Source: Arthrobacter sp. PvP023
Lineage (GTDB): Bacteria; Actinomycetota; Actinomycetes; Actinomycetales; Micrococcaceae
NCBI RefSeq assembly: GCF_017832975.1
Contig: NZ_JAFIBI010000001.1
Location: 3,844,001 to 3,908,000, forward strand
Reading direction: 5' to 3'
Length of the DNA stretch: 64,000 nt
The position numbers and the translations under genes are program-made. This document shows, one piece after another, positions 46,701 through 57,200 of this stretch. Within the stretch, counting starts at the first letter, position 1. Each line of letters starts with the position of its first letter. The notes below the pieces were generated by a model that saw nothing but the letters and a program-made list of their open reading frames with translations, was not told the DNA's origin and made no database searches.

Positions 46701-47175
46701 CCGGAAGTGGACGGCGAAGGTGACCGATGTGCGGAACTGGTTCACGTTCTCGGCGTCGGAGAAATGGACGGAGACTGGCGAGGAGTACGAGCACTTCACG
46801 GATTCCGGCGGCAAGTCCGGCGGGCAGAAGGAGAAGCTGGCGTACACCATCCTGGCGGCGGCCCTGGCGTTCCAGTTCGGGCTGGGGTCCGGCAAGGGGG
46901 CGGGCCGGAATGCCGGCAGCGGCAGGAGTTTCCGGTTCGTGGTGATTGACGAGGCGTTCGGCCGGGGCTCGGACGAGTCCGCCCGGTACGGGCTGGAGCT
47001 GTTCCAGCGGATGAAACTGCAGCTGCTCATCGTCACTCCCCTGCAGAAAATCCACGTGATCGAGCCGTTCGTCTCGCACGTGGGGTTCGTGGCGAACACC
47101 AACGGCGACGATTCGCAGCTGCGCAACATGACCATCCAGGAGTACCGCGAGGAGAAGGAGCGGCATGCCGGCTGA
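43780..47175 (+). CDS. jetC: Wadjet SMC-like ATPase JetC
   Basis: A 1131-aa SMC/MukB-like ATPase. Walker A LLTGDIGSGKSTVVDAITTL near residue 60; ABC signature SGGKSGGQKEKLAYTILAAA near 1010; Walker B RFVVIDEAFGRGSDESARYG near 1053. Between them lie long coiled coils (about 290-480 and 640-790) and a central hinge-like region (about 480-640). It forms the DNA-extruding motor with JetA and JetB. All ATPase motifs are intact, so the system should be active. Overlaps jetD by 11 nt. Confidence 0.95.
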   Translation: MTADLQESLFSLDDTAADAGTPPGFRLHRLELLNWGTFHQGVRTFRLDGANSLLTGDIGSGKSTVVDAITTLLLPAHKIEYNKAAGAQKKERSLMSYVRGFHKSARSAGGEYSKPVPLRRTGQLTVVLGVFHNAVLGKWVSLGITLWATQEAGQPNRFYSLAEADQSIAADFSNFGQDPLKLKKKLRAAGASVHDTFDPYAAAFKRQFGISGNQAMELFHRTVSMKQVENITSFVRSNMLEEDDVATRITNLIHHFDDLKKAHDAVLRAKDQIALLTPIKDGAALHAGLTADDDLARKQRGQLHPWFTDRKLQLSLEHQTELEQTGVRLREDSARLNGEVKQLRRDLAGVEEDIRTNGGGRLTAIDAELAALAVKSAEQRQRFEAYSDAAAELGLQAPGDRVRFDANRARLATVEQELTDRSNVLHEQRTTLSMQQAERSARSAELKAELTSLQARRNLIPLPQLDIRGRLCEGTGIADSELPFAGELLKIRDGEAAWEGAAERTLHGFALSLMVPAEHYAAVSSWVDANNLRGRLVYLRIGESYAPRAAEPGTLAAKIAIKQGTPFRNFLQDELSSRFDFFCCDNLADFRRYPKALTANGQLKGGRGRHEKDDRKDLADRRNYVLGWDNHDKIAGFRAERDEVQGTLKVVAGQLDRINQKLGALGRHNQQLGIVRSVIEFGEISWQATARSIEDLKAEKRALETTSDVLQQLMAKQQQVTDGLERLEDKAGKLRERLGANEKDARDIAETIEECRAVLGESPVTDDAGVLAAVGRLADEALGDKTLTYKNTATVESAVRNGLTDTIDALSKRIARAAESTVRQMADFRNKYPNETTDVDASLEAAADYNRMLEQLVGNDLPRFENQFKDLLNQNTIREVVAFNAFLDSRRQNIMDRIGEINQSLSGIPYNTARHIQLEHQATSDQDVREFGSDLRACSEGTIGETDQYSEQKYLQVERLIDRFRGREGLTDLDRKWTAKVTDVRNWFTFSASEKWTETGEEYEHFTDSGGKSGGQKEKLAYTILAAALAFQFGLGSGKGAGRNAGSGRSFRFVVIDEAFGRGSDESARYGLELFQRMKLQLLIVTPLQKIHVIEPFVSHVGFVANTNGDDSQLRNMTIQEYREEKERHAG

Positions 47176-48403
47176 GTCCTGGACCACGCTGGCGGGCCTG
47201 AGGGTCCTTTCGCTGAAGGCGTGGAGCAGCGGTTCCCTTCTCCGCGAGCTTCTGGAACCCACCGGACTGTACCCCCGGCGTCGTTCGTTGAAGCGTCCGA
47301 CGGCGGCGGCCCTCCTCAGTGACTACGCTGCGGCCCGTGCGTGGGCCAGTGAGCTATTTTCCGGGGCAGGTGCCTACTCATTGGAGACCGTGGAGACCGG
47401 GCGCCGGACTGCGGGGGCCAATTCCCTTCCCGCCACGGCTGTCTTTGCCACTGTTGAGGACGAGATCGGCTTTGTTGGGAAGACGCGGGAGGCCGGCGTG
47501 TTCCGGTCTCTGACCGAGGGCCTGGGCGGAATGGATCCCCAGCTGGTTGACTGGGCAGCGAGGCGGCCGATGAAGCTTCTCGAACTGGGGCCGGCTGCCT
47601 TGACTGCAGCGCGCGTAGCGTTGTGGCTGCGGGACAACCCAGCGCCGGCTATCTACGTCCGCCAGTTAGGCCTGCCCGGCGTGCACACGAAGTTCATCGA
47701 GCGGCACCGGCAGGTTATTGACCAAATGCTGGCCTCCGTCGAGTCTTCCACCCGTGACCAGGAAATGTCCGCAGGTGACGACGAGCTGGAGTCCCCGGGC
47801 AATGATGCGGGGCTCGAGGACAGCGCGGGACGGACACCTGCGGCGAGATTCGCGCGTCGGCACGGGTTCCTGCACCCTCCGGAGTTAGTAAGGTTTCGTC
47901 TGTTGGATCCTGAAATTGACCAGTTCGGTGGGGCCCGGGACATCACATTGACAGCCGAAGCGTTCAGCAGGTTGCGGCTGCCGGTGGATACCGTCATTGC
48001 AACGGAAAACCAGGTGAATTTCCTGGCACTTCCGGACCGCCCGGGGACGCTGGCACTTTATGGGGGCGGGTACGGATTCTCTTCCCTGCGGGACGCCGCC
48101 TGGCTCCGGGGCTGCCAGGTCCTCTACTGGGGCGACATTGACACCCACGGCTTCCGGATCCTCGACCAGCTCCGGGCGGTCCATCCGCACGTGGAGAGTG
48201 TGCTGATGGATGAGCGAACCCTGCTTGCACACAGGGATGCTTGGGGCAGGGAAGAATCGCCCTCGCGGGCGGCGCTCGCGAGGCTGACGGCGGCAGAAAC
48301 GGCGCTATACGAATCGCTGGGGAACAGCTTCTATGGCTCGAATATTCGTCTGGAGCAGGAACTTATCAATTGGCGCTGGGCGCTCAAACAGCTGGGGGCT
48401 TGA
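47165..48403 (+). CDS. jetD: Wadjet nuclease JetD (DUF3322-DUF2220, Toprim)
   Basis: A 412-aa JetD. The N-terminal DUF3322 part includes LLSDYAAARAWASELFSGAG and RQLGLPGVHTKFIERHRQVI; the C-terminal DUF2220 part is Toprim-like, with the conserved Glu in VIATENQVNFLALP (about residue 280) and the acidic pair in YWGDIDTHGFRILDQL (about 322). JetD is known to be the plasmid-cleaving nuclease of Wadjet. A Ser/Glu-rich insert (DQEMSAGDDELESPGNDAGL) lies between the domains. Last gene of the operon. No terminator is obvious. Confidence 0.94.
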   Translation: MPAESWTTLAGLRVLSLKAWSSGSLLRELLEPTGLYPRRRSLKRPTAAALLSDYAAARAWASELFSGAGAYSLETVETGRRTAGANSLPATAVFATVEDEIGFVGKTREAGVFRSLTEGLGGMDPQLVDWAARRPMKLLELGPAALTAARVALWLRDNPAPAIYVRQLGLPGVHTKFIERHRQVIDQMLASVESSTRDQEMSAGDDELESPGNDAGLEDSAGRTPAARFARRHGFLHPPELVRFRLLDPEIDQFGGARDITLTAEAFSRLRLPVDTVIATENQVNFLALPDRPGTLALYGGGYGFSSLRDAAWLRGCQVLYWGDIDTHGFRILDQLRAVHPHVESVLMDERTLLAHRDAWGREESPSRAALARLTAAETALYESLGNSFYGSNIRLEQELINWRWALKQLGA

Positions 48404-48512
48404 GTCTTATCCCACGCGCCCTATCCTGTATCCGGGATTAAACGCTGCGACGTGCTCGGAGGTGTTCGCTGTTAAGCCGACGACGGCTGCTCTTCATGCA
48501 GAGTGCCGGCAC

Positions 48513-49160
48513 CTATCCTGCGAACTCAAAGTCGATGGTGACTTCAGGATCAACGTTTGCAATGAGTCCGGAGTAGAAAACCTTGGCCTGCTCCTTCAGC
48601 GCTGCTTCGTTTTGGGAGATGTACTTCTGCTTGTTCTCGTCACTGAGGATGTTGTTCATCATGCGAGTTTCAACGGCTGGCGCTGCCAGCCAGCCAAGCG
48701 CGTTGCTGCTTTCGAGGGGGTCCTCGAACGTGGGCTTGTCGAAGCCGATGCCAATAAATTGAGGGATAGTTACCCGAAACGACTCTGAGCCGGTGGGCTC
48801 GATCGTCACCCGTGATCCGTCGATGCCTAATTTCGCGTCGAACTTGTACTGGATCAGGGTCGTTTTCTCGCTCGCGGGTACGGCCACACCGAAAATCTCT
48901 CCATTGCTTTCGTGCTTCGAGATACCCTCGATGTGAAGGCTGAGCAGCGCGACCTCTTCCAAGCGTGTAACTGACTGAATCACCTGCGAATCGCGTTCGT
49001 GCGAGCTGCTGGTGAACAGCGAACTGAGTGCGAGCGCGTTGAGTGCACCGGATGCGAATACAGCGCCCGATCCCGCACCAAGCAGCACTATGATCAGCAA
49101 AACAAGCCAAAGCGGAACACGCACTTTGAAAAAGTTGGTTATTGCTTTGAAGAAGTTCAT
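48513..49160 (-). CDS. DUF4230-like membrane-anchored protein
   Basis: A 215-aa protein. One N-terminal membrane helix (VPLWLVLLIIVLLGAGSGAV) follows a basic start, leaving a C-terminal domain outside the cytoplasm: RLEEVALLSLHIEGISKHES, TTLIQYKFDAKLGIDGSRVT, SESFRVTIPQFIGIGFDKPT. The order of strands and the LGID segment fit DUF4230, a family of unknown function; I hold this at moderate confidence. The region is less GC-rich than the operons before 41 kb. Convergent with jetD and in line with the hydrolase gene upstream. Confidence 0.65.
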   Translation of the reverse strand: MNFFKAITNFFKVRVPLWLVLLIIVLLGAGSGAVFASGALNALALSSLFTSSSHERDSQVIQSVTRLEEVALLSLHIEGISKHESNGEIFGVAVPASEKTTLIQYKFDAKLGIDGSRVTIEPTGSESFRVTIPQFIGIGFDKPTFEDPLESSNALGWLAAPAVETRMMNNILSDENKQKYISQNEAALKEQAKVFYSGLIANVDPEVTIDFEFAG

Positions 49161-49318
49161 GAGTATTGAGTCTCCAGTTTCGTTCGACGATGAGAGGCCC
49201 TCAGAATTCCGAGGTGTGACCGCATGTAGAAAAGCAAGAGCTGGCCGCTTATGACGCGCCACCCGGCCCCGGACATGCGGCTACAGCCGAGCGTTCCTGA
49301 CTGCCGTATGCAAAGCGC

Positions 49319-51172
49319 CTAGCGAAGCGGTGAGGGCTGGTGTTCAGCAGTGTCCTGGCTCTCCGCCAGTTCCTCTGCATCTTCCGCTAGACCCTCAACC
49401 AGCTTCGGCTCAAGGCCGTTCTCGGACAAGTACTTCATTGCCCTTCCAATTGTTTCAAGCTTCTTCTTCAGCTCTTTCAGTGCCTGAGATGACTCATCGG
49501 AGAACTCGTCCAGGCGCTCATATTCCCGGCGGACTGTTATCTCATTTGAAGTTAGGATGCTCCACAACGTGTAGTCGGGTTCAAGGTTTTGCCGCTTGCG
49601 CAGTATGGCGGCCGCCAAGCGGCGCTGGATCACTGCTTCGACAGTTTCGGCTGTAGTGCCGGGGCTGGCAAGGCTAAAGGCGATGCCACCACCACCCGCA
49701 CCCACCAGCGTTCCCGCAGTTAGAAGTCCACCAATCATTCCTCCAGGACCGAATCCGGCCAGGGCACTCGTGATGACTGCGGCCCCGACTACCCCAGGTG
49801 CCGCAGCCAGGGCCAGGCCGCCGGTAGCAACGACTAGTGCAACGGCACCCGCTCCAAGTGCTCCCCATTTCTTCCAATCAATAACGAGCGCTCCACTGAG
49901 GACATCTTGGGCCTCTTTGGCAGCCTCAAAAACGTGAGTACCGTACTGGCTACCCAACCCCATCTCCGAGGTGAGCTCCCGCATTGCGCCGGGCCATTTA
50001 CCGCGGTCTACATTGATATCAAACGGCCGGATTACATTTTCGGATGCCAGAACTGTTAGTAGCGTTACTGCGTCCTCTTTAGTGAGATGACGGCTCGGCA
50101 GGGGCTCAGGGACGCTCGCATTCGAGTCTGAAGCGTCGAAGGCCAGCCTTGCAACTTGAGAGGGCAGCGGCCTCCCCGCTTCCTTATTCCTTTGCCGAAT
50201 TTCATCGACGACTGTGGCCTGCACTTGCCGCAGCGCTCCAGCAAATCGAATACCCTGTTCGCCGTCAAGCCGTTCCTTGAGCAGATGGGCATAACGCAGT
50301 GCCACCAAGGCGGTCATTTCAGACGCATCCAGTGGAATATCGAGACCTCGCTCCACGGGGACGATTTCTTTGGACTTTGATCCGAAGAGCCCAAACCCCA
50401 CGGCTTCGGCGACGGCATCGTGTGAAAGGTACGTTTCGGCGTCGTGTACATGGTGGTTGAATCCAGTTCCAATTCGGAAGTCAAGCATCCAGTTGTACAC
50501 CGACGACAGGCCCCTGTGGGCCGCTACTGGGTCCAGCACGTTCCAGAAATTTGCCCACCAAGCCAAGTTGGTGGGTGGCTCCTGCATATTTTCGCGCAGT
50601 TTGTCGACATTGAATCTGCCACTCGCTAGTGGGCTACCGATGGTGACCAAGCCGACCACCTCGAGCTCTTCTGGTAACCGCTGAATCAGGTCTGCAGCAA
50701 TTACTGACCCTAGGCTATGACCAACAATTACTATCCGGCCGGCTGCGGGCAGTTTGCTTAGGATTAGCCGCAGAACCTGTGCTCTGACGTCAGCGTCACC
50801 GAGGTACTTTCGGACTTGCGCGAAACCGGGAAGGTTCGCCGCGCCGTTAACCACTAGTTCGGCGCCACCCCAACCGGTTCCGTGGTCATGTCTTCCTAAC
50901 CGAAACTCCAGCGCAGCTGTGCGTCGCTCAAAATCCCGGCGATTCTGGCGGACCTTGTCCCTCGCAGGCTGCTTGACGTTGATCTTCGGAAGAGGGAAGG
51001 ATTCATCACTGTCCCTGAGCGCGTGAGCATATCTGGGCGCAAGTATGCGTTCAGGGTTTATGCCCGGATACCCCAGGCGCGATAACGCCGCCTCAAGGCC
51101 AGTCAGCCAGGCACGGTCTCTGTTTCCGTCTCCGACGCCGTGCAGAAAGAGCAGGAGGGGTTCTTGGGACAT
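49319..51172 (-). CDS. Alpha/beta serine hydrolase with C-terminal glycine-rich membrane block
   Basis: A 617-aa protein of uncommon build. The N-terminal alpha/beta hydrolase (LLLFLHGVGDGNRDRAWLTG) has nucleophile elbow IVIVGHSLGSVIAADLIQ with Ser near residue 153, FWNVLDPVAA for the acid and a His-rich segment NHHVHDAETYLSHDAV. After a helical middle, residues about 437-501 are almost wholly Gly/Ala/Val (GALGAGAVALVVATGGLALA, GGMIGGLLTAGTLVGAGGGG), a glycine-zipper-like membrane block. An acidic, charged helical C-terminus follows. CGGAG lies 5 nt before the ATG at 51172; an in-frame TTG at 51187 is rejected. Lipase or esterase plus membrane insertion is inferred. Confidence 0.75.
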   Translation of the reverse strand: MSQEPLLLFLHGVGDGNRDRAWLTGLEAALSRLGYPGINPERILAPRYAHALRDSDESFPLPKINVKQPARDKVRQNRRDFERRTAALEFRLGRHDHGTGWGGAELVVNGAANLPGFAQVRKYLGDADVRAQVLRLILSKLPAAGRIVIVGHSLGSVIAADLIQRLPEELEVVGLVTIGSPLASGRFNVDKLRENMQEPPTNLAWWANFWNVLDPVAAHRGLSSVYNWMLDFRIGTGFNHHVHDAETYLSHDAVAEAVGFGLFGSKSKEIVPVERGLDIPLDASEMTALVALRYAHLLKERLDGEQGIRFAGALRQVQATVVDEIRQRNKEAGRPLPSQVARLAFDASDSNASVPEPLPSRHLTKEDAVTLLTVLASENVIRPFDINVDRGKWPGAMRELTSEMGLGSQYGTHVFEAAKEAQDVLSGALVIDWKKWGALGAGAVALVVATGGLALAAAPGVVGAAVITSALAGFGPGGMIGGLLTAGTLVGAGGGGIAFSLASPGTTAETVEAVIQRRLAAAILRKRQNLEPDYTLWSILTSNEITVRREYERLDEFSDESSQALKELKKKLETIGRAMKYLSENGLEPKLVEGLAEDAEELAESQDTAEHQPSPLR

Positions 51173-51259
51173 TGGAGCTCCGATCAAAAAATGAAATTAA
51201 GTTTCGTAAATCTGTTGCAGCATCTGGAAAACCGCATGGTACGCGTCCGGTCCTCTTGA

Positions 51260-54200
51260 CTAAGTGACTAGCCGCACTGTGTCGCCGCGCAGTTCCAGAT
51301 GTCCAGTGTCCACTCCATGCTGCAGCCCCTCATTCAGGCGAGCCGTGATGCCTGCAGTCCTGCGCTTCCCGCCGAACGTCTGAATCGTTTCCCGATGCAG
51401 CTCATCTACAGCAATGCCGCCGGTCGCACTGACGATATCCACCATGGCATTCCGTAGCTCGACAACGCTGATGTGCTCCGGTTTGCGAACGATGTCATCG
51501 CCATTAGGCCGGAAGATGCTCCAAGTGCGCCTATCTACCGTGGCATCCCAAACGAACCCATCGTCGTCGATAACGTGAGCCGACGGATCGACCAGACGAA
51601 GCACGGAGTTTGCACGGGAACCGTTGACTTTGTTGAGGCCGAATGCAGCACATACCAGTTTTGCTAAACGGTCCTGATGTACAGGCCCCTCAGCCGCAAC
51701 AACAACACCTATGGCATCTCGGACGGCTACAATGGAACGTCGTGAGTTCAGACTGTCAAGAACGTCTGTGGTTCCGAATTTTTGGACGGTCCAGGGCTCG
51801 TAAGTCTGAACTCCGGCGTCAACACGTTCTGTCGACAGCGAGGCAATTGGTTTCCGGATCTCCTCGAAAAGTGGCCATGTCCCCGAGACGTCCGTGAGGC
51901 TTTCGTCCGCATCAGTGGGATGAGATTCGTCAGGGATTCCCGGGCCGGCGATCACCCGCGTCTCAGGCTCAGCGACAACCTCTACCGAAGCGTCCTCGGC
52001 AGCTTCCCGCAAAGACAGTTCCAGCCGATCGAGGACGGCCTCGCTGTCCGCCAGCCACGCCGGCAACCATACCCGCTCCACTGAAGGCCACCGCATCATC
52101 CGCGTCAGAACATCCCGGGGCAGCCCGTCCCTGTCCCCCGCCGTCCGACGGGCAGCCCAGGCCGGGCCGTCCATCAAGATGGCCATCAGCTGGCGCGAAG
52201 GATCTTCCGCCGACGCAACACTCAGGTCCACCTTGAAATCGGACAATCCCACATCTGAAGAAACAACAAAGCCGCGGTCCCGCAGCGCGTCGGCTATCTC
52301 TTCCCGGTGCAGGTCAATGCTGGCCGTGCGACGCCCGTCATAAGGCAGCGCCGCGGTGCCCTGCTCGGCCAGATCGAGGTAGGACCGCAGGTGCTTGATG
52401 CCAACGGAGCTGGTTTCCTCGGAGCGCAGATCGGCCGGGTTGAAGCTGGAGAAAACAATAACTTGTCGGCGTGCACGGGTGACAGCAACGTTGAGGCGCC
52501 GTTCTCCACCGGACCGGTTCAAGGGGCCAAAGTTCAGCGGCAGATATCCCTTGTCATTCTTGCTGAACCCCGTGGAGAACAGGATGACGTCCCGCTCATC
52601 ACCCTGCACGTTCTCAAGGTTTTTGACGAACAGCCCTTCTGCATCCTCATCAAGGGCAGCGACGATACGCGGCTCCTCCGTATCACGCAGCAGACCTTCG
52701 ATCAGCGCGCGTTGCTGCAGGTTGAATGTCACCACCCCCACGGAGGGAGTTCCTGCGGGATCAGCATCAAACCTGCGGCGGATCTCGGCGACCACCGCGG
52801 CAGCCTCCACAGGATTGGTACGGAGGACCTTGGATGGTCCCGAGCGGTGGAACTGGCCATCAACCCGGACGAAGTTCACGCCGTGTCCGCGGACACCCGC
52901 ATTCGCAGCACCGTGGGACGGACCCGGGAACGAGGAAAGCTTGCTGTCGTAGTACTGCTGGTTGCTGAAAGCAATCAGCGATTCGTCCTGGCTCCGGTAG
53001 TGCCAGGACAGCCACTGCCGCGGCACCCGCGCTTCCACGCATTCGGAAAGGATCGACTCCATGTCCTCCACCACCGAGATCTCGGCGTCCCCGTCGCTGC
53101 CCGCGTCGGAGGAAATCTCCGCGAACGACGTCGGCGGCATCTGCTTGCTGTCACCCACCACCACCACTGACGCACCGCGGCCCATGGCACCCACCGCGTC
53201 GGCTACCCGGATCTGTGAGGCTTCGTCGAACACCACGATGTCGAACAGCCCGGCCTTGGCAGGGAAGAACCGCGCCACCGAATCCGGGCTGACCAGCGTG
53301 CAGGGCATGATCCCTGTGATGAGGTCTGCGTAGTGTTCCATCAGTTTGCGGACGGACATGCCACCCCGCTGCCTGGTCAGTTGCCGTTGCAGCTCGCCCA
53401 TGCGCCCGGAGGTCGACGACGACGAGACCGTCCGGGAGTGCAGGACCCCGGCGGCGAGGTTCGTTTTGAGCAGCTCGCGTACCGTTTCCGCTCGGCTGGT
53501 GAACCGCTCGATGGTGCGCTCATGCACCATGGTGTCAAAATCGCTGAACCCGGTAGCGATGCGCCGTTCGGCCAGCGACCCTTCAGCCAAGCCGCGTTCA
53601 AAGGCTGCCGCGGCGTCATCGGCGTCCAGTTCCCCGTCAAGGATGGCACTACGGGCGTCCACCAGCCCCGCAGTACGCAGCGGCTCGACATGGCGGACCA
53701 GCTCGAGCCACCGCGTCAGGGGCACCGACCCCGCCGTATCCAGTCGACGCGCCACGGACGTTTCCCACCAGCGGGCCAGGAAGCCCCGCTCACCGGTCCA
53801 CGTACGCAGGTCAGCGGTACCCACGCCCCGGATCTGAAGGAATTCTTCCCAGGCCTGGGAAAGCTCCCGCAGCCAGCCGACAACGTTCTGGTGGACGTCC
53901 GGGGCGTCCTTCAGGAACGTACGGAGCTCGCTCTGGAAGCTCACGACGGCGGGCTCCGGAGACGGCTGCACCGCCTGCGCGGCCCAGCGCAGCCAGGAAA
54001 TGCGATGTCGCAGGTCGGCTTGGGCGTCCGGTATCAGCGGGTTCCATTGCTGATCCGCAGGAAGCCCCGGCAGCGAGCCCCTCGTTGCCCGCAGGCCAGA
54101 GACTTCGTGCTGGACGGCCACCAGTTTCTCCAGCAGCGGCACCAGCTCCTTGTGGCGGACTTCAGCTCCGGAAACAAGCACGGGGTACAGTTCGGCGGCC

Positions 54201-57200
54201 ACTGCCAGCAACCGCTTCTTGCGTCCCCAGACCCCGGAAGCTGCGGCCTGCTGCGCACGGCCGAGGATTTCTGGCAGAGGAAGATCCATGGCCTCCGGCG
54301 CTACGTGCTCAAGGCCCGGGTGCTGGACGGACGCAAAGGCCGTAACCAGCTTGTCCAACTGTTCAGCATTAACCGACCAGTCGCCGGAGCGGACCACATC
54401 CAGGGTCCCCAACGGAACGTTCCGGTCCTGCAACAGCGTGGCGAGAGTTCCGACGTCGGCCGGCGTCTGCGCTGCGTCCAGAACCGACGGAAGCCCAGGG
54501 GTTGGCCGCAAGGCGTTCAGGGCCTCGTTGAGTCGACGTCCCAGAGCCAGCAACTGCTTCTCCTGCTGCTCACCGCCGGCAACGGAGGCAAACCGCCACG
54601 GGTGATTAGGCCCAGGACGGACAGGGTCGGTGAACTCCGGAAGTTCCCTGAACACCTGCCGAATGGAGGCGAGGGTGGAGTCATTCAAGGACGCTGTCAG
54701 TTCCGGGCTGAGCGGAACTGTCGCATGATCAGGTTCATAGGTCAGCGCCTTGGTTCGCGCGCTGTAGAGAGACAGCTGCGCACCATTCTCCTCATGGATG
54801 TTCTTGGCGTAGCGGATCAGTCCACGCCGGGCTGATGCAAGATCCGTCGAGGCAGTCTCAAGCTGCTGCTTGTTCGCAGACAGGCTCAGCTCCAGGGCAT
54901 GTTTGATCTGGGCCCGAACCACTGCCGGCTTGCTGCCCTTGTCGTGCAGGTCCAGGGAGAACGGCCCCATCCCTACGTCGTCGAGCCGCTTCTGGACAAC
55001 GTCGAGTGCTGCCCGCTTCTCGGCGACGAACAGGACCCGTTTGCCGTCGACAATGGCTCGGGTCAGGAGGTTGGTGATCGTCTGTGACTTTCCAGTGCCC
55101 GGAGGGCCTTCCAGGACAAGCGTCTGGCCGGCGACCGCAGACGCGACTGCCTCCAACTGCGACGAGTCCGCTGGTATTGGACATTGTGCCGCCAGGGCGT
55201 CCAGGTCGACGTCGGGGGTGACGGGAACGTTGTCTGAATATAGTTCCGTGGGGGTGCTGATGAGGTGTTTGACCAGGCTGTTGGCGGTGAATTCCTTCCA
55301 GTTCTCGTCAAGATCCTTCCACAGGCGGAATTTGGCGAACTGCAACATGGACAGGTCCACGGTGTTTTCCACGCGGAAAGCCAGGCCCTTGGCCGAAACG
55401 GCGGCCCGCACAGCAGCGAACGCGGCGTCCAGATCGATTCCGGATCCATCTTCCTCCGGCTCCGCGAGGCCCGGAATGCGCAGGTCATGGGACTGCGCCA
55501 GCTTCTCGAGGAGGCAATAGTTCGGCGTGGACTGGCCGGTCTCATCGAGTGTGACGCGGTACAGACCGTTTTTCCCTGCAGAAGTCAGCTTCACCGGGAC
55601 CAGAACCAGCGGGGACCGAAGCGCCCGGCCGTCCAGCTCCCACATCAGGCTGCCAATGGCCAGGTAGAGGTTGTTGGCTCCGGTTTCCTCCAGCTGGGTC
55701 TTCGCCTTGTAGGCGAGACCGCGCATCTTGGCGCTGTAGCCGTCTTCGCTGACCTCGGCAAACACGGCTTTTTTGGAGCTGAGCAGGTCGGCGAGTTCAT
55801 CCTGGGGAAGGTCCCTGCCGAACCGGATGCCGCGCTCCTGGTGGATGGCACTGATCTGGTTGGAGGGTAGCAGGCTGACGGACGTGCCCTTGCTGATGAG
55901 GTCCTCGAAGGCGCCCATCCATGCGGTGGGCACCGCGAGTGGGAACCGGGCGGTGTCAGTGAAGTTGATGAGCCTGTTCCGCAGGCTCAGGTCCAGCAGG
56001 GCGTTCTTCCACTGAACCACTCTGGGTGGAACGTTGGAGGTGGTCCGGGCGGGTTCTCCGCTGGAAGTTGCCTTCTCGGGCAGTGCCGGCGCAGTCTTGG
56101 TTTCCGGGACGTAGTTGACCACGGTGTAGGTTCCGGCGTCGGACGTGGTCCGGGCCGGCAGCGGGTAGATGCCATCGAGGCGGGCACGCCGGATGTCAGT
56201 CACCGCGTTGATCTCGTCATTGCCGCCTTCCACATAACGGTTCAGCGGGCTGCTGCGGAGTGCGGCCGCCGAGATCGGCTGACTGCCGGTGAGGAGCGTG
56301 GTTTCCACGAGGCCGATGAAGCCCCGCTGTACAAGGCTGACCAGCTCGGACACGTCGTCGGACGCAGCAGTGCTGAGGCTGCCTTCCTCGCGCCAGTAGC
56401 CGAGGAAGGCGTGGCCCTCCACCAGCCAGAGCAGAGGCCTGATGCCGCAGAATTCCAGGGCGGCGGCCAGGACCAGCGTGGTGTCGAGGCACGTGCCCAG
56501 ACGGTCGTCAAGGACCTGCGCCGGGGTGCGTACCTGCTGGCCTTCCAGTCCCCAGCTGGCGGGTGGCATGCTGTAGCGGATGTCACGGGCGCTCATGGCC
56601 TGGGCGATGGCAAACACGATCTGATCAACCCGGTCCCCATCTTCCAGGTACCCGTCGAAGCTGCCGCTGCCCGTTGTTTGCATGAGGATGTCGGCGGCCT
56701 CGGACATGAGCTTGGCAATGCTGGGATGGTGCGGTTGGACATACGCGGCCAGGAACTCGTAGGAGACGAGTCCCCGTCCCGCGATCCACAACTGGGCGGG
56801 CAGGAGCGTCAGGTCCGTCTCTGCGCGGCCCAGCTCCGCCACGGCGGCATCGGCGCCCGCCGATTGGACGGTCACCAGCACCTTTCCCATCTGCCGGTCA
56901 GCCAGTTCATACATGGTGGTGGCCTGAACTGGAACGTTGAGGTCATCGAGCGTGATGGTTTGACCTGCGGCTAGGTCCACGTACTGCTGGAAGTCGCCGG
57001 AGATCCGGCCCGACTGCGCGGAGGCCTCCACTTGGACCACGGCACCACGGATTTCCGCGCCAATGTTGGTGATCTTGACCTGCCTGACGAAGCGGAAGCC
57101 GTTATGCGCCATCGCGTAGCTCAGTGCGTCTGCAGTGGTCACCTCGACCACAACATGAGGAGCGGATGCCGCCGGTTCGTGAATCCCAGGTTCCGCTGAA

